Positions 1 through 8,164 of a stretch of 64,000 nt of DNA are shown piece after piece (position 1 is the first letter of the stretch; the number at the start of each line of letters is the position of its first letter). Under the pieces are notes generated by a model. It was given only the letters and a program-made list of their open reading frames with translations. It was not told the origin of the DNA and ran no database searches. A program made the position numbers and the translations under genes. The DNA comes from CBDHCC01 sp965219235 (GTDB taxonomy: Bacteria > Pseudomonadota > Alphaproteobacteria > Sphingomonadales > Sphingomonadaceae): the NCBI GenBank assembly GCA_965219235.1, contig OZ244721.1:1-64000 (forward strand). The letters run 5' to 3'.

Positions 1-41
1 CGCAATCCCAATGCCTGTTCTGAAGAGCTTTACCCTCCGCA

Positions 42-133
42 CGTCGCCCCGGGCTTGACCCGGGGTCCAGCTTCCTCCTGCTCCACTGCATCCGAAAAAG
101 GTAGCTGGACCCCGGCTCAAGGCCGGGGCGACG
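42..133. repeat. Intergenic palindromic repeat (GCCCCGG type)
   Basis: Outer arms CGTCGCCCC (42-50) and GGGGCGACG (125-133) are exact reverse complements. Inner arms of the type GGGGTCCAGC (62-71) and GCTGGACCCC (104-113) make this a long stem. It lies upstream of the DUF924 gene. Its function is unknown; it resembles the dispersed palindromes common between sphingomonad genes. Confidence 0.7.
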
Positions 134-211
134 GGGTGGAGAGATTGGGGAGCCGGACAGGCCGACCCGGTCCCCCATTCACCCTCAGCGGCGCACCCGC
201 TACAGCGCGTC

Positions 212-763
212 ATGAGCCTCACCCCCGCCCAGTCCGTCGACCTCCTCACCTTCTGGTTCGAGGACCACGGGCGCGACGACTGGTTCGGCGGCGGGGCTGA
301 GTTCGATTCAGAGGTGCGCGACCGCTTCGCGACCCTCTACGACACCCACCGGAACGACTCACTGGCCGACCACCTCGCCACGCCGGTCGCCGCACTCGCG
401 GCGATCCTGCTGTTCGACCAGATCCCCCGCAACCTGTTCCGCGACGACGGTCGCGCGTTCGCCACCGATGCGACGGCGCTCGAGATCGCGAACGCGGTGC
501 TGGAGCATGGCTGGGAGGAGCGGCTGACCGCCGAGGGGCGGCGGTTCGCCTATCTGCCCTTCATGCACTCCGAGCAGCTCGCCGACCAGGACCGCTCGGT
601 CGCGCTGTTCGGGACGCTGGGGGACGAGGAGGCGCTCGCCTTCGCCCGCGAGCACCGCGATGCGATCGCCCGCTTCGGACGCTTCCCGCATCGCAACGCG
701 GCGCTCGGCCGCCACACGAAGCCGGAGGAGCGGGAGGCTGTGCAGGCCGGCGCAGACTGGTAG
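212..763 (+). CDS. DUF924 family protein
   Basis: The 183-residue protein matches the DUF924 family, which is all alpha-helical and of unknown biochemical role. Visible family motifs are FWF at residues 14-16, DDWFGG around 22-27, FDQIPRN at about 68-74, a YLPFMHSE stretch near 112-120, and GRFPHRN near 155-161. Length is normal for the family. The ATG at 212 starts the protein directly with the conserved N-terminal helix. It is followed after 25 bp by a flavin-type oxidase gene on the same strand, so the two may be cotranscribed. No signal peptide or membrane segment is visible, so it is probably cytoplasmic. Confidence 0.85.
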   Translation: MSLTPAQSVDLLTFWFEDHGRDDWFGGGAEFDSEVRDRFATLYDTHRNDSLADHLATPVAALAAILLFDQIPRNLFRDDGRAFATDATALEIANAVLEHGWEERLTAEGRRFAYLPFMHSEQLADQDRSVALFGTLGDEEALAFAREHRDAIARFGRFPHRNAALGRHTKPEEREAVQAGADW

Positions 764-788
764 GGTGGCTGCGCGAGGGAGCTGAACG

Positions 789-1379
789 ATGTCCGACTTC
801 ACCGACGCGCTGACCGACGACCATCGCGCCATGATCGAGCGCCAGCCGGTGTTCTTCACCGCGACCGCCGCCGCCGACGGGCGCATCAATCTGAGTCCCA
901 AGGGCTACGACACGCTCCGCGTGCTCTCGCCCAGCCGCGTCGCCTGGCTGGACCTGGGCGGATCGGGCAACGAGACGCAGGCGCATCTGACCGCCGACGG
1001 CCGCATCACGATCATGTTCTGCGAGTTCGCCCGGCCCGCGCTGATCCTGCGCATCTACGGCACCGGCCGCGCCGTGCTGGCGGGCGACGAGGGCTGGGAC
1101 GCGCTGGCCGCGCATTTCGAGCTGCTGCCGGGCACCCGCCAGATCTTCGACATCGCCGTGGACAGCGTCCAGACCAGCTGCGGCTGGGGCGTGCCGGTGA
1201 TGGCGCTGGACCACGAGCGCGCGACGTTGCTGAAGTATCACGCCAAGTTCGCGCCCGACGAGTGGGTCGAGCGCCTGTCGGATCGCACCGAGAGCATCGA
1301 CGGCCTGCCCGTCCGTCCCCCCGAGCGGTGGGTGGCGCCCGTCCCGCTCCGGTCTTCCATCAGCCGGGAGCCGAAGTGA
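789..1379 (+). CDS. Pyridoxamine 5'-phosphate oxidase family protein
   Basis: A 196-residue protein of the split-barrel FMN-binding fold. The N-terminal part (residues about 8-40) has the family pattern around RQPVFFTATA and INLSPKG, followed by the WLDLGGSGNET segment and a hydrophobic strand at IMFCEF. Members are commonly FMN- or F420-dependent oxidoreductases; the substrate of this subgroup is not known. The stop codon overlaps the next gene's GTG by 4 nt, so the two are translationally coupled. The C-terminal 40 residues are proline- and arginine-rich and less conserved-looking. Confidence 0.8.
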   Translation: MSDFTDALTDDHRAMIERQPVFFTATAAADGRINLSPKGYDTLRVLSPSRVAWLDLGGSGNETQAHLTADGRITIMFCEFARPALILRIYGTGRAVLAGDEGWDALAAHFELLPGTRQIFDIAVDSVQTSCGWGVPVMALDHERATLLKYHAKFAPDEWVERLSDRTESIDGLPVRPPERWVAPVPLRSSISREPK

Positions 1380-1588
1380 GCGAACTGGTCGAACTCGCCC
1401 GCTTTCCGGACGGCATGGAGGCGGCGATGGCGGCGGGGCTGCTCGGTTCGCACGGCATCGCGGCGCACGTCTTCGACGGCGGCATGAACATCGCCGACGG
1501 GTCCGGCCTGCTCGTCCCCGTCCGCCTGATGGTGGAGGCGCACCGGCGCGCCGACGCGCGTGCGATCCTGGACGAAGTGGCACCTTAA
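1376..1588 (+). CDS. Small DUF2007-type protein
   Basis: The GTG at 1376 overlaps the upstream stop (GTGA), giving a 70-residue protein. It has the short DUF2007 (putative signal-transducing protein) pattern: N-terminal strand ELVELARFPDGMEAAMAAGLL, then GIAAHVFDGG, a VRLMV strand and a final helix around RADARAILDEV. A longer in-frame version starting further upstream would overlap the oxidase gene extensively and has no family resemblance, so the short start is preferred. The role is unknown; members are often annexed to housekeeping operons. Confidence 0.75.
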   Translation: MSELVELARFPDGMEAAMAAGLLGSHGIAAHVFDGGMNIADGSGLLVPVRLMVEAHRRADARAILDEVAP

Positions 1589-1614
1589 GGCAGGTCCGGC
1601 CGTTCATCCCCTCC

Positions 1615-2304
1615 ATGATCCGCGTCGCCAGCTACAATATGAGAAAGGGGATCGGCACCGACCGTCGGCGCGACCCGCACCGCACGCTCGCCGTGCTGAG
1701 CGAACTCGACGCCGACGTGGTCGCCCTGCAGGAGTGCGACCGGCGCCTGGGCGAGCGGGCGAGCGCGCTGCCGGAGAGCGCGCTGGCGGCCGCGGGCTGG
1801 GAGCCGGTCGCGCTCGCCCAGCGGCCGCACAGCCTGGGCTGGCACGGCAACGCGCTGCTCGTCCGGTCCGGCGTTCACGTGGTGGAGGCGCGGGCGCTCG
1901 ACCTGCCGACGCTGGAGCCGCGCGGCGCCGTGATGGCGGACCTCGAGGTGGACGGCCGTCCCTTGCGCGTGGTCGGCATGCATCTCGACCTATCGGGCCT
2001 GTGGCGGCGGCGTCAGCTGCGCTTCATCCTGAACGCCGTCCACCACGAGGAGCGGGACGGCGGAGCGGCGGTGATGCTGGGGGACATGAACCAGTGGTCG
2101 GACCGCGGCTGTCTGACGGAGTTCGGACCGCAACACCGGTTGATCGCCACCGGAGCCTCGTTCCACAGCCGGCGTCCGGTCGCCTCGCTCGACCGCATCG
2201 TGGTGACCGGGCCGGTGGAGGTGGGGCGGTCCGCCGTTCACCACTCGCCGACCGCGCGACGGGCGAGCGACCACCTGCCGGTCTGGGCCGACCTGATCCT
2301 CTAG
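1615..2304 (+). CDS. Endonuclease/exonuclease/phosphatase (EEP) family protein
   Basis: 229 residues of the EEP superfamily (metal-dependent phosphodiester hydrolases related to exonuclease III and DNase I). The catalytic set is visible: SYN with Asn8, LQE with Glu40, the MHLDLS segment around 122, GDMNQ near 154-158, SLDRI near 191, and the terminal SDHLPV with the catalytic Asp-His near 218-219. It lacks a signal peptide. The closest known groups act on phospholipid head groups or nucleic acids, and the real substrate cannot be told from sequence. It sits 26 bp after the DUF2007 gene on the same strand. Confidence 0.85.
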   Translation: MIRVASYNMRKGIGTDRRRDPHRTLAVLSELDADVVALQECDRRLGERASALPESALAAAGWEPVALAQRPHSLGWHGNALLVRSGVHVVEARALDLPTLEPRGAVMADLEVDGRPLRVVGMHLDLSGLWRRRQLRFILNAVHHEERDGGAAVMLGDMNQWSDRGCLTEFGPQHRLIATGASFHSRRPVASLDRIVVTGPVEVGRSAVHHSPTARRASDHLPVWADLIL

Positions 2305-2370
2305 GTCGCCCTTGCCGACCGCGCTCGCCCGCGTCAGGATGCTGCGTTGCAACATCATGCGGGGGCGGAG

Positions 2371-3708
2371 ATGCGCGGCAAGCTTTGGATCGGATTGGGA
2401 GCGCTCCTGGCGACGGGGACGGCGCGGGCGCAGGAGGCCGCGCTGCAGGGCGGCGCGGCGGTCGCGACCGCCACGGTCGACAAGGGCGACACGGCGTGGA
2501 TGATGACCGCCACCGTGCTCGTGCTGCTGATGATCGTGCCCGGACTGGCGCTGTTCTACGGCGGACTGGTCCGCACCAAGAACATGCTGTCGGTGCTGAC
2601 CGGCACGCTGGGCATCGCGGCGGTCGCCATGCTGTGCTGGGTGTGCTGGGGCTATTCGCTGGCGTTCACCGACGCGACGCCGTTCGTCGGCGGGCTGGGC
2701 AAGCTGTTCCTGCGCGGGGTCACGGCGGACAGCCGGGCGGCCACCTTCACGGACGGGGTGGAGATCCCCGAATACGTCTTCGTCTGCTTCCAGATGACGT
2801 TCGCCGCGATCACCCCGGCTCTGGTGCTGGGAGGCGTGGTCGAGCGGATGCGGTTTTCGACCATGATGGTGTGGACGGTGCTGTGGAGTCTCGCGGTGTA
2901 CTATCCGATCGCGCACATGGTCTGGTGGACGGACGGCGTCCTGTTCAACCTGACGCCCGCCGCGCTCGACTTCGCCGGCGGCACCGTGGTCCACGTCAAC
3001 GCCGGCGTGTCGTCGCTGGTCGGCGTGCTGATGCTGGGTCGACGCGCCGGCTACCCGCGCGAGCGGATGGCGCCGCACTCTCTCTCGCTAACCCTGGCGG
3101 GAGCGGGGCTGCTGTGGGTCGGCTGGTTCGGGTTCAACGCGGGGTCGGCTCTCGAGGCGAACGGCACCGCGGCGCTCGCCATGGTCAACACCTTCACCGC
3201 CACGGCGGCGGCGGCCGTCGCGTGGATGCTGGCCGAACGCGCGAGCGGGCACAAGACGTCGCTGCTGGGCGCGGCGTCGGGCGTGATCGCCGGGCTGGTC
3301 GCGGTCACGCCGGCGGCCGGCAACAGCGGCCCGTTCGGAGCGATCCTGCTGGGCGCGGTGGCGAGCCTCATCTGCTTCGTCTTCGTGACTCGTCTCAAGG
3401 CACGGCTGGGCCTCGACGACTCGCTCGACGCCTTCGGCATTCACGGGCTGGGGGGGATTGTCGGGTCGATCGGCACGGCGGTGACGATGCTGCCCGCGCT
3501 GGGCGGACCGGGCGGCGCGGACTACGCCTTCGGACCGCAGCTGGCGACGCAGCTGATCGCGACGGGAACGGCGATCGCCTGGGCGGGGATCGGTTCGGCG
3601 CTGGTGTTCGGATTGCTCAGGCTCACGATGGGCCTGCGGGTCGCGCCCGAGGTCGAGCGCGAGGGTCTGGACCTGGGCGAGCACGGGGAGCGGGCGTACA
3701 ATTACTGA
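2371..3708 (+). CDS. amt: Ammonium transporter (Amt family)
   Basis: A polytopic membrane protein of 445 residues that carries ammonium across the inner membrane. A cleavable signal peptide (residues 1-21, ending near ARAQ) precedes the first membrane segment, as in many proteobacterial Amt proteins. The Amt signature is clear: TALVLGG-like motifs after FAAITPALVLGG, FAGGTVVHVNAGVSSLVG with the first pore histidine, and the DAFGIHGLGGIVGS segment with the second. The ATG at 2371 is chosen over an upstream TTG because GGGGCGGAG lies just before it. No glnK gene, the usual PII partner, is next to it. Confidence 0.93.
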   Translation: MRGKLWIGLGALLATGTARAQEAALQGGAAVATATVDKGDTAWMMTATVLVLLMIVPGLALFYGGLVRTKNMLSVLTGTLGIAAVAMLCWVCWGYSLAFTDATPFVGGLGKLFLRGVTADSRAATFTDGVEIPEYVFVCFQMTFAAITPALVLGGVVERMRFSTMMVWTVLWSLAVYYPIAHMVWWTDGVLFNLTPAALDFAGGTVVHVNAGVSSLVGVLMLGRRAGYPRERMAPHSLSLTLAGAGLLWVGWFGFNAGSALEANGTAALAMVNTFTATAAAAVAWMLAERASGHKTSLLGAASGVIAGLVAVTPAAGNSGPFGAILLGAVASLICFVFVTRLKARLGLDDSLDAFGIHGLGGIVGSIGTAVTMLPALGGPGGADYAFGPQLATQLIATGTAIAWAGIGSALVFGLLRLTMGLRVAPEVEREGLDLGEHGERAYNY

Positions 3709-3745
3709 CGCGGGGTGACCGCCTCCTCTACCAGCCAGCCACCCC

Positions 3746-3827
3746 GCTCGTCCTGAGCCCGTCGAAGGACGTGGTCACGAAGACCGCTGTGTGGGGCCGC
3801 ACGCTTCGACAGGCTCAGCATGAACGG
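3746..3827. repeat. Dispersed palindrome, GTCGAAG/CTTCGAC family
   Basis: Contains CTGAGCCCGTCGAAG (3753-3767) and, inverted, CTTCGACAGGCTCAG (3804-3818), separated by about 36 bp. The same pair recurs near 14,475-14,540, 45,036-45,121 and 63,365-63,513. It separates the convergent amt and GMC oxidoreductase genes and could form a large stem-loop. Confidence 0.8.
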
Positions 3828-3853
3828 GTTCGGGCTGGGTGGCAGCAGGGACT

Positions 3854-5455
3854 CTAGGCCAACTCCTCCGCCACCCACGCCGCCGCGCGCTCTCCGATCA
3901 TGATGGAGGGCGCGTTGGTGTTGCCGCCGACCAGCCGCGGCATGATGCTGGCGTCGGCCACCCACAGCCCCTCCACGCCGCGCGCCTTGAGCTTCGGGTC
4001 GACCACCGCATCCGGGTCCGAGCCCATGCGGCAGGTGCCGACCGGATGGTAGATGGTGTCCGCCGACCCCCGGATCGCGGTTTCCAGCGGACCGTCGTCC
4101 TCCAGCGTGGCGAGCTTGCGCGGGCGGGCCGCGTAGCGGGCCAGCGCGGGGGCCTCCAGCACGCGCCGGCCCATCCGCACCGCCGCCTTCAGCAGCGCCA
4201 TGTCGGCGCCGGCCGTCAGGAAGGCGGGATCGATCGCCGGCGCGGCGCGCGGATCGGTCGAGCGCAGGCGCACCGTCCCCCGGCTCTCCGGCCTCAGCAC
4301 GCAGCTGTGCAGCGAAAAGCCGTGGCCCTTCACCTTCGTGCGGCCGTGATCCTCCAGCATGGCGGGCACGAAGTGGTACTGCACGTCGGGCGCGGGCGCG
4401 TCCGCGCGGCTTTTCCAGAAGCCGCCCGATTCCGCCCAGGGCGTGGTGAAGGCCCCCGACTTGGTGCGCAGATGGAGCCAGGCCGCCTTGGCCATGGCGA
4501 GCGTGCCCTCCAGTGTGTCGCCGATCAGCGTGCGGTCGTGGCTCTCGAAGCTGTCGACGTAGTCGACGTGATCCTGCAGGTCGGAGCCGACGGCGGCGCA
4601 GTCGCGCACGACGCCGATGCCGTGCTCCGCCAAGTGCTGCGCGGGACCGAGGCCCGACAGCATCAGGATCTGGGGCGAGTTGAACGCGCCCGCCGACAGC
4701 ACCACGCCGCCGCGCGCGCGCACCACGTCCTCGCCGCCGTCCCTGGCCGCCAGCACGACGCCGGTGACGCGTCCGTCCTCGATCAAGAGGCGGGCGACCG
4801 TCCGGTCGATCCGGATGTCGAGGTTCGGGCGCCCGCGCGCGGGGTCCAGATAGGCGCGCGCCGCCGACCAGCGCTCGCCGGCGCGCTGCGTCGTCTGGTA
4901 GAGGCCGAACCCCTCCTGGGCGGCGCCGTTGAAGTCGCCGTTCACGGGCAGTTGCAGCTCGGCGGCCGCTTCGACGAAGGCAGCGGAGCCCGGGTTCGGC
5001 CAGTGCTGGTCGGAGACGTGGAGCGGGCCGTCCGCGCCGTGCCAGTGGTCCGCGCCGCGCGCGTTCGCCTCCGCCGCGCGGAACACCGGCAGCACGTCCT
5101 CGTAGCCCCAGCCGTCGCAGCCCAGCGCGGCCCAGTTGTCGTAGTCCCAGGCGTGGCCGCGCACATACAGCATGGCGTTGATCGCCGACGATCCGCCCAG
5201 ACCGCGTCCGCGCGGCTGATAGCCCCGCCGTCCGTTCAGCCCTCGCTGCGGCACGGTGTCGTAGCGGTAGTTCGACGCGGCGGGCAGGAACGGCATCATG
5301 CCCGGGGTGCGGATGCGCCAGTCGGCGTTGGTGCCGCCCGCCTCCAGCAGGCAGACGGCGCGGCGCGGGTCCTCGCTCAGTCGGCCGGCGACGGCGCTGC
5401 CCGCCGAGCCGCCGCCGATGACGACGACGTCGAACTGGTCGTGTGTGGTGGCCAC
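3854..5455 (-). CDS. GMC family FAD-dependent oxidoreductase (choline dehydrogenase-like)
   Basis: 533 residues, typical for glucose-methanol-choline oxidoreductases, which oxidise alcohols with FAD. The N-terminal dinucleotide fold VVIGGGSAGSAVAGRL spans residues 11-25, followed by a LLEAGG strand. PRGRGLGGSSAINAM is the GMC signature 1. The C-terminal active-site region has YHPVGTCRMG with the conserved His and NTNAPSIMIGERAA with the second catalytic Asn/His-type position. The start is a GTG; the nearest later Met would remove the FAD motif. Its first 79 nt overlap the end of the sterol desaturase gene, an unusually long same-strand overlap. The substrate is not predictable. Confidence 0.88.
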   Translation of the reverse strand: MATTHDQFDVVVIGGGSAGSAVAGRLSEDPRRAVCLLEAGGTNADWRIRTPGMMPFLPAASNYRYDTVPQRGLNGRRGYQPRGRGLGGSSAINAMLYVRGHAWDYDNWAALGCDGWGYEDVLPVFRAAEANARGADHWHGADGPLHVSDQHWPNPGSAAFVEAAAELQLPVNGDFNGAAQEGFGLYQTTQRAGERWSAARAYLDPARGRPNLDIRIDRTVARLLIEDGRVTGVVLAARDGGEDVVRARGGVVLSAGAFNSPQILMLSGLGPAQHLAEHGIGVVRDCAAVGSDLQDHVDYVDSFESHDRTLIGDTLEGTLAMAKAAWLHLRTKSGAFTTPWAESGGFWKSRADAPAPDVQYHFVPAMLEDHGRTKVKGHGFSLHSCVLRPESRGTVRLRSTDPRAAPAIDPAFLTAGADMALLKAAVRMGRRVLEAPALARYAARPRKLATLEDDGPLETAIRGSADTIYHPVGTCRMGSDPDAVVDPKLKARGVEGLWVADASIMPRLVGGNTNAPSIMIGERAAAWVAEELA

Positions 5456-6342
5456 GCATCCGTCTCCCGATGGGCGAGCCAGCGCGCCTTGATCCGGCCG
5501 CTGGTCTCGCGCGATCCGTCGTGGGACCATCCCGGCTCCCGGATCATGTAGTTGAGCTTGGCGCGCCAGCCCGGCGCCGTCCAGACATCGCGCGCGATGC
5601 CGACCCACTCGTGCAGCGCCGCCTTGACGATGTTGTGGTGGCCGAGCTGCTGGACCAGGCCATAGCGCGGCCGCTCCTCATCGCTTTCCGCCTCGAAGGT
5701 GTCGAACAGCCTGTCCCAGACGATGAAGACGCCGGCGTAGTTGGTGTCGAGATAGCGCGGGTTGTTGCCGTGGTGGGCGCGGTGGTGCGACGGCGTGTTG
5801 AACACCGCCTCGACCCAGCGCGGCAGCCGGCCGACCGCCTCCGTGTGGATCCAGAACTGATAGACCAGGTTCGCGCCGGCGCAGAAGAACACCATGGCGG
5901 GCGGAAAGCCCAGGAGGAACAGCGGCAGGCGGAAGAGGAACGACAGGCTCAGAAAGCCGGTCCACGTCTGCCGGACGGCGGTGGACAGATTGTAGTGCTC
6001 GGACGAGTGATGGACCACATGGCTCGCCCAGAACCAGCGCACCCGATGGGCGGAGCGATGGAACCAGTAATAGGCGAGGTCGTCGAGCACGAAGCAGAGC
6101 GGCCACACCCACCAGGCCCAGCCGAGATCGACCGGCGCGAACCCGCTCACCCACACCGCCATGCCATAGACCGCGCCCGCCGCCAGCAGCCCCGTCGCCT
6201 GGCTGCCCAGCCCGAGCGAGATGGAGGCGATCGAGTCCTTGAGGTGGTACGGCTTGCGCTTGCGAAGCAGCCAGGCCTCCAGCGCCGTCAGCAGGATGAA
6301 GGCGGGGATCGCGAGCGTGACCGGGCTGGGCAGGTCGGACAT
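5377..6342 (-). CDS. Sterol desaturase / fatty acid hydroxylase superfamily protein
   Basis: 321 residues with at least four hydrophobic segments and the three histidine clusters that bind the di-iron centre: HRSAH (residues 95-99), HVVHH (108-112) and HHRAHHGN near 200. Members hydroxylate or desaturate lipids in the membrane. The ATG at 6342 (MSDLPSP) is preferred over an upstream in-frame TTG. The reading frame stays open past the expected end and overlaps the downstream GMC oxidoreductase by 79 nt, which gives a low-complexity Ser/Ala C-terminus. The two genes are probably cotranscribed and may act on the same lipid. Confidence 0.87.
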   Translation of the reverse strand: MSDLPSPVTLAIPAFILLTALEAWLLRKRKPYHLKDSIASISLGLGSQATGLLAAGAVYGMAVWVSGFAPVDLGWAWWVWPLCFVLDDLAYYWFHRSAHRVRWFWASHVVHHSSEHYNLSTAVRQTWTGFLSLSFLFRLPLFLLGFPPAMVFFCAGANLVYQFWIHTEAVGRLPRWVEAVFNTPSHHRAHHGNNPRYLDTNYAGVFIVWDRLFDTFEAESDEERPRYGLVQQLGHHNIVKAALHEWVGIARDVWTAPGWRAKLNYMIREPGWSHDGSRETSGRIKARWLAHRETDAWPPHTTSSTSSSSAAARRAAPSPAD

Positions 6343-6446
6343 GGCGGGCAACTTACACCCGTGTCAGCAAGGTGGGCAAGCGGGGCACGCAACCCGCCCC
6401 CCTGCCGCTCGTTCACCACTGGAACGGCACGCGACGACGTGCTACA

Positions 6447-6466
6447 TGACGTTGACGTAAACGTCA
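6447..6466. promoter_or_regulatory. Candidate LiuR-type operator before etfBA
   Basis: TGACGT (6447-6452) is immediately followed by the exact palindrome TGACGTAAACGTCA (6453-6466), arms TGACGT/ACGTCA with an AA centre. The site ends 19 bp before the etfB ATG. Published LiuR sites (MerR-family regulator of branched-chain amino acid and fatty acid catabolism) have the form TTTACGTWWACGTAAA, and etfBA belongs to LiuR regulons in some proteobacteria. Assignment here is inference; no regulator gene is adjacent. Confidence 0.5.
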
Positions 6467-6485
6467 GCCACGAAAAGGAGCCCCC

Positions 6486-7235
6486 ATGAAGGTGCTGGTC
6501 CCCGTCAAGCGGGTCATCGATTACAACGTGAAGCCGCGGGTGAAGCCCGACGGGTCCGGCGTGGACCTGGCCAACGTCAAGATGAGCATGAACCCGTTCG
6601 ACGAGATCGCCGTCGAGGAAGCGATCCGGCTGAAGGAAAAGAGCGGCGTCACCGAGATCGTGGCCATCTCGGTCGGTCCCCAAAAGGCGCAGGAGACGCT
6701 GCGCACCGCGCTGGCGATGGGGGCCGACCGCGCCATCCTGGTCCAGACGGACGAGGAGGTGGAGCCGCTGGGCGTCGCCAAGATCCTGGCGAAGATCGCC
6801 GAGGAGGAGGCGCCCGACCTCGTCATCATGGGCAAGCAGGCGATCGACGACGATTCCAACCAGACCGGCCAGATGCTCGCCGCGCTGATGGGGCGGGGGC
6901 AGGCGACCTTCGCCAACACGGTCGAACTCGCCGATGGCCAGGTGACGGTGAAGCGCGAGGTGGATGGCGGGCTGGAGACGGTGACGCTGCCGCTGCCGGC
7001 GATCGTCACCACCGACCTGCGCCTCAACGAACCGCGCTATGCGAGCCTGCCCAACATCATGAAGGCGAAGTCCAAGCCGATGAGGACGACCACTCCGGAG
7101 GAGCTGGGCGTCGATGTCGCCAAGCGGCTGGAGACGCTGATCGTGACCGAGCCGCCGCAGCGGCAGGCGGGCATCAAGGTCGCCTCGGTCGATGAACTGG
7201 TGGCGAAGCTCAAGGACATGGGAGTGGCGGCATGA
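6486..7235 (+). CDS. etfB: Electron transfer flavoprotein subunit beta
   Basis: 249 residues, the standard length. EtfB forms a heterodimer with EtfA that carries electrons from acyl-CoA and other flavoprotein dehydrogenases to ETF-ubiquinone oxidoreductase. The N-terminus MKVLVPVKRVIDYNVKPRV, the NPFDEIAVEEA motif and the DLVIMGKQAIDDDSNQTGQM nucleotide-binding region are typical. AAAAGGAG lies just before the ATG. The gene overlaps etfA by 4 nt. A palindromic operator candidate lies upstream, and several acyl-CoA pathway genes occur later in the window. Confidence 0.96.
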   Translation: MKVLVPVKRVIDYNVKPRVKPDGSGVDLANVKMSMNPFDEIAVEEAIRLKEKSGVTEIVAISVGPQKAQETLRTALAMGADRAILVQTDEEVEPLGVAKILAKIAEEEAPDLVIMGKQAIDDDSNQTGQMLAALMGRGQATFANTVELADGQVTVKREVDGGLETVTLPLPAIVTTDLRLNEPRYASLPNIMKAKSKPMRTTTPEELGVDVAKRLETLIVTEPPQRQAGIKVASVDELVAKLKDMGVAA

Positions 7236-8164
7236 AGACGCTCGTCTGGGTCGATCACGACGCCGGCCAGATCAAGGATTCCACCCTGTCGGCGGTCACC
7301 GCCGCGAAGGAAATGGGGGGCGAGACCCACCTGCTGGTGGCCGGCGAGGGCGTCGACGCCGTCGCCCGGGCGGCCGCGCGGATGCCCGGCATCGGCAAGG
7401 TCCATGTCGCGGACGGTTCCGCCTACGCCCACGGGCTGGCCGAGAACGTCGCGCCCCTGGTGGCCGATCTGATGGGCCATCACGACGCCTTCGTGGCCCC
7501 CGCCTCCACCACCGGCAAGAACATCGCGCCGCGCGTCGCCGCGCTCCTCGACGTGATGCAGGTGAGCGAGATCCTGTCGGTGGAGGGCGACGCCACCTTC
7601 ACCCGACCGATCTACGCCGGCAACGCGATCGCGACCGTCAAGTCCTCCGACCCCAAGCTGGTGCTGACGGTGCGCGGCACCGCCTTCGCCAAGGCGGACA
7701 CGACCGGCGGTTCGGCCGAGATCGAGGCGGTGAGCGGGCCGGGCGACCAGTCGCTGTCCACCTTCGCGGGCGAGGAGATCGCGGAGAGCGAGCGGCCGGA
7801 GTTGACCTCGGCGGGCATCGTCGTGTCCGGCGGGCGAGCTTTGGGATCGGGCGAGAAGTTCAACGAGATCATCGAGCCGCTCGCCGACAAGCTCGGCGCG
7901 GCGGTCGGCGCGTCGCGCGCGGCGGTGGACGCGGGCTATGTGCCCAACGACTATCAGGTCGGCCAGACCGGCAAGATCGTGGCCCCGGAGGCCTATTTCG
8001 CGATCGGCATCTCCGGGGCGATCCAGCATCTGGCCGGCATGAAGGATTCCAAGATCATCGTGGCGATCAACAAGGACGAGGACGCGCCGATCTTCCAGGT
8101 CGCCGACCTGGGCCTGGTGGGCGACCTGTTCACGCTGGTCCCCGAACTGACGGCCAAGCTGTGA
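7232..8164 (+). CDS. etfA: Electron transfer flavoprotein subunit alpha
   Basis: 310 residues with the FAD-binding C-terminal domain typical of EtfA. It contains TVRGTAFAKA, VVSGGRALGSGEKF, YQVGQTGKIVAPEAYFAIGISGAIQH and the final AGMKDSKIIVAINKDEDAPIF signature. ATG overlaps the etfB stop (ATGA). It holds the FAD of the ETF heterodimer. The stop codon overlaps by GTGA with the following mannose-6-phosphate isomerase-type gene. Confidence 0.96.
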   Translation: MKTLVWVDHDAGQIKDSTLSAVTAAKEMGGETHLLVAGEGVDAVARAAARMPGIGKVHVADGSAYAHGLAENVAPLVADLMGHHDAFVAPASTTGKNIAPRVAALLDVMQVSEILSVEGDATFTRPIYAGNAIATVKSSDPKLVLTVRGTAFAKADTTGGSAEIEAVSGPGDQSLSTFAGEEIAESERPELTSAGIVVSGGRALGSGEKFNEIIEPLADKLGAAVGASRAAVDAGYVPNDYQVGQTGKIVAPEAYFAIGISGAIQHLAGMKDSKIIVAINKDEDAPIFQVADLGLVGDLFTLVPELTAKL

